From: an uncultured Prevotellaceae bacterium
Lineage (GTDB): Bacteria > Bacteroidota > Bacteroidia > Bacteroidales > Muribaculaceae
Assembly (NCBI GenBank): GCA_900541935.1
Contig: UQLZ01000055.1
Location: 1-15,719, forward strand
DNA: 15,719 bases
Direction of reading: 5' to 3'
Part shown: piece by piece, positions 13,283 through 15,719 of the stretch
Layout: each line of letters opens with the position of its first letter
Position numbering within the stretch: position 1 is the first letter of the stretch
Notes under the pieces: model-generated
The model's database searches: none
Seen by the model: the letters and a program-made list of their open reading frames with translations, nothing else
What the model was told of the DNA's origin: nothing
Position numbers and translations under genes: made by a program

Positions 13283-14317
13283 TTACATAATACCTTTTTC
13301 TCTAAGGCGAAGTTGCCATTTCCAAGCGGAAGTCATAGTATCCTCAAGGGTTGCTTCGGCTTTCCATCCAAGGATATTGTTTGCCTTTGACGGTTCTGCC
13401 CATACTTTTTCTATATCACCTTCGCGGCGGCCAACAATCTTGTGAGGAACTTTAACGCCTGTTGCTTTCTCGAATGTGTTGATAAGTTCAAGAACAGAAA
13501 CTCCATTGCCTGTGCCAAGGTTGAAAATCTCAACTTTTTCATCTGATTTGTCGGTAAGCATTCTGTCAACTGCGATAACGTGAGCCTTTGCAAGGTCAAC
13601 AACATTGATAAAGTCGCGGATACAAGAGCCGTCAGGTGTATTGTAGTCGTTACCGAAAACGCTTAGTTCCTTCCTTATGCCTATTGCAGTTTGAGTAAGG
13701 TAAGGAATAAGGTTTTGAGGAACGCCGTTTGGCAATTCACCGATTTCTGCTGATGGGTGAGCACCAACAGGGTTGAAATATCTTAGGATAATACTTTTTA
13801 TATTTGCTCCTGAAATAATGTCGTCAATGATTATTTCTTCGCATATTTGCTTTGTGTTTCCGTATGGAGAAGTTGCCTTTTTAATTGGAGCATTTTCATC
13901 AACCGGGTTTTTGTCAGGCTCTCCATATACAGTGCATGATGAAGAGAATACGAATCCTTTAACACCAAATTCTGGCATTAATTCAAGTAGGTTGATGAGT
14001 GAAACAAGATTGTTTCTGTAGTAGAGTAGTGGTTTGTGAACAGACTCTCCAACAGCCTTACTTGCTGCGAAGTTAATAATGCCCTTGATGCCTGGATATT
14101 TTGTGAAAAGGTCTCTCATTGCATCTTTATTGGCACAATCTGCTTGAACGAAGTGAGGACGGACTCCTGTGATTTTTTCAATTCCGTCAAGCACTTCAAT
14201 ATTGCTGTTAGATAAGTTGTCAACAATAACCACTTCATAACCAGAGTTGATTAGTTCAACTGTTGTATGTGAACCAATGTATCCGGTACCCCCTGTAACT
14301 AAAATTCTATCTTTCAT
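13283..14317 (-). CDS. galE: UDP-glucose 4-epimerase
   Basis: A 344-residue extended short-chain dehydrogenase interconverting UDP-glucose and UDP-galactose with bound NAD. The Rossmann motif GGTGYIGSHT lies at residues 9-18, NFAASKAVGESV and the SSSCTVYG strand follow, and the catalytic Y152-G-N-T-K156 is present. LRYFNPVGAHPS and the C-terminal VWAEPSKANNILGWKAE block are typical of GalE. The length is usual. It is the first gene of galE-glycosidase-mscL. The product could feed capsule or O-glycan synthesis, but no glycosyltransferase is nearby. Confidence 0.96.
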   Translation of the reverse strand: MKDRILVTGGTGYIGSHTTVELINSGYEVVIVDNLSNSNIEVLDGIEKITGVRPHFVQADCANKDAMRDLFTKYPGIKGIINFAASKAVGESVHKPLLYYRNNLVSLINLLELMPEFGVKGFVFSSSCTVYGEPDKNPVDENAPIKKATSPYGNTKQICEEIIIDDIISGANIKSIILRYFNPVGAHPSAEIGELPNGVPQNLIPYLTQTAIGIRKELSVFGNDYNTPDGSCIRDFINVVDLAKAHVIAVDRMLTDKSDEKVEIFNLGTGNGVSVLELINTFEKATGVKVPHKIVGRREGDIEKVWAEPSKANNILGWKAEATLEDTMTSAWKWQLRLREKGIM

Positions 14318-14338
14318 AATTATACTGATATTTTTTTA

Positions 14339-14346
14339 CAAATTTA
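14339..14346 (-). promoter_or_regulatory. -7 box of the galE operon promoter
   Basis: Minus-strand TAAATTTG fits TAnnTTTG exactly, 21 bases before the galE ATG. About 19 bases upstream lies TTCA, a partial match to the -33 TTTG. The box-to-start distance is like that of the pta box. Confidence 0.5.
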
Positions 14347-14392
14347 AACAGATTATTCTAATTCCTGAAATGTTTTGCTTGTAAATAATAGC

Positions 14393-15634
14393 CTATTCAA
14401 ATTTTATTGTTTTTGTCGGAGAGATTGACGTAACAATAAAAGATGGACCTATGAGTGCGATTATAGAGATAATGGCTACTCCAATGTTTAAAGCGATTAG
14501 CCATGCGTTTATGTCAACTGGAACGAAACTCATATAATATGTTTCCGGGTCAAGTTTTATCACATGAAAATGCTTTTGCAATATAATGATTGCAAAGCCA
14601 ATGGCGTTGCCGATTATCATTGCCTTGCCAATTAGTTTTCCCGCAAGGATGATGAATATTTTCTGTATGCTTGAATTGCTTGCTCCCATTGATTTTAATA
14701 TACCAATCATGTTTGTTCTGTTTAGGACGACTATTAAAAGCCCGGCAATTAGGGAGAAGCAGGCAACTAAGGTCATAAGTGCCAATATTACGACAATATT
14801 TGTGTCAAGCAAATCAAGCCATGCAAAGTATGACGAAAATTCTTCGGTGATGGTTACCATTTGGAAAACCGAATTGCTGCCGGATGTGTAGAGGTAATTA
14901 TATATTGAGTCAATAATCTTTTGTTTGGTATTTTCGAGGTCATCAATATCTTTTAGTCTTATTTCTGCTGACGTGGCTAAGTTGCCTTCTATTCTGTTTA
15001 CTGAGCGGGCTATGTTAATATTGCCGAATATAAAGTTTCTGTCAAATTCTTCAAATTCAGAAGAGAATATTCCGGCAATGGTTAGTCTTCTCTGCTTGAT
15101 TTTACCGTCGGCAGTGAAATATACAATAGGTCTGTCTCCAACGCTTAAATTTAATTTTGTTGCTATGCCTTTGGAAATCACTATACTGTCTTTCCCTGTT
15201 TTGAAATCTCCTTGTAAGATGCATTTGGAGATGTTTTCACAATCGTAATCTTTGTCAATCCCTTTAAAGATCAGTCCTGCAAATTCATTGTTTGTTTTGA
15301 AGATGCAAGGGGTTTCGAAAATAGGGGATGCGGTTGAAATATTGTTAAAGTTATTGCCTTTTAGTATCTGCGGTATTTCAGAATAGTCAATGGTTTTAAT
15401 AGGAGATTCAGAGATGTTTTGGCCGTTTGTTATTTTTATGTGCGGTTGTAAGTCTGTCAGTTTGTGCACAATCGTAGTCTTAAAACCTGAGACAATTGCA
15501 ATAGAGGCAACCATAATTACAATTGCAAGAGCAATGCCGAAAGTTGCTATATTCAAAGTGAATGTAGCCGATTTGCTTTTGGAATCCTTCGAAATCAGTT
15601 GAAGGCGCTTTGCTATAGAAAATTCGAATTTCAT
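14393..15634 (-). CDS. ABC transporter permease, FtsX/LolC-E type
   Basis: A 413-residue inner-membrane protein with one N-terminal transmembrane helix (about 28-51), a large periplasmic MacB-PCD-like domain (about 55-270) and three C-terminal helices (about 280-305, 325-352 and 375-405). This is the FtsX-like permease layout of LolC/LolE, which lift lipoproteins out of the inner membrane together with an ATPase. The end TSISPTKTIKFE resembles 'a..i.PaeaLrye' of the family. In Bacteroidota one such protein commonly stands alone, apart from its ATPase, as here. No Lol partner is in the window. The only perfect TAnnTTTG box upstream (plus 15644-15651) leaves just 9 bases to the ATG, and the remaining 85 bases to the window end hold no other clear signal. 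A role in lipoprotein sorting would agree with lgt downstream but is inferred. Confidence 0.85.
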   Translation of the reverse strand: MKFEFSIAKRLQLISKDSKSKSATFTLNIATFGIALAIVIMVASIAIVSGFKTTIVHKLTDLQPHIKITNGQNISESPIKTIDYSEIPQILKGNNFNNISTASPIFETPCIFKTNNEFAGLIFKGIDKDYDCENISKCILQGDFKTGKDSIVISKGIATKLNLSVGDRPIVYFTADGKIKQRRLTIAGIFSSEFEEFDRNFIFGNINIARSVNRIEGNLATSAEIRLKDIDDLENTKQKIIDSIYNYLYTSGSNSVFQMVTITEEFSSYFAWLDLLDTNIVVILALMTLVACFSLIAGLLIVVLNRTNMIGILKSMGASNSSIQKIFIILAGKLIGKAMIIGNAIGFAIIILQKHFHVIKLDPETYYMSFVPVDINAWLIALNIGVAIISIIALIGPSFIVTSISPTKTIKFE

Positions 15635-15719
15635 AATGTGTTACAAATTTACGCCGTTTTATGTGATTGACTAGTCCTAAATAAGCGTTACAAAAATTAC
15701 TACTTATTATAAGGACAAA

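Noticed and set aside
15644..15651. TAAATTTG promoter box before the ABC permease
   Set aside because: It fits the -7 consensus but lies only 9 bases before the ATG and lacks a -33 element, so I did not list it as a feature.

Overview
This window is a piece of a Bacteroidales-type (phylum Bacteroidota) chromosome carrying a small integrated mobile element. The assignment rests on several signs: TAnnTTTG-type -7 promoter boxes, a class A beta-lactamase of the Bacteroides CblA/CepA/CfxA kind, an IntDOT-like integrase, a secreted protein with a type IX-like C-terminal sorting domain, and several starts without a clear Shine-Dalgarno. The genus cannot be told from the sequence. Every gene I accept is on the minus strand, so gene order runs from high to low coordinates.

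Positions about 4231-15719 are AT-rich host chromosome, mostly envelope and central-metabolism genes in tight groups: (a) an FtsX/LolC-E-type ABC permease; (b) galE, then a large secreted phosphodiester-glycosidase-like protein, then mscL, ended by a strong hairpin terminator; (c) pta-ackA, the acetyl-phosphate/acetate pathway, ended by a second hairpin; (d) mtgA; (e) lgt, a YbdG-like MscS channel, and a class A beta-lactamase with gaps of only 3 and 5 bases. The last group suggests the beta-lactamase is a resident gene cotranscribed with envelope genes, not cargo of the neighbouring element.

Positions about 253-4181 are clearly more GC-rich and look like a minimal mobilizable transposon. It holds a tyrosine recombinase (IntDOT-like, catalytic Arg I replaced by Ala), a small HTH protein, a structured non-coding block with oriT-like inverted repeats, and a MOBV (Mob_Pre) relaxase. 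The relaxase is broken by three separate single-base losses. A strong bidirectional hairpin terminator follows the relaxase. No cargo gene is visible. Both ends carry ACAAAnnTA-type sequences resembling the GTAnnTTTGC core used by CTnDOT-like elements.

Positions 1-188 hold the N-terminal part of a SUKH (SMI1/KNR4) protein. Its natural ATG is out of frame with the rest because of a 7-A run.

The points most worth checking are the broken relaxase (decay or assembly error), the oriT and nested-hairpin block, the phased repeats next to int, the resident beta-lactamase operon, and the poly-A frameshift in the SUKH gene.
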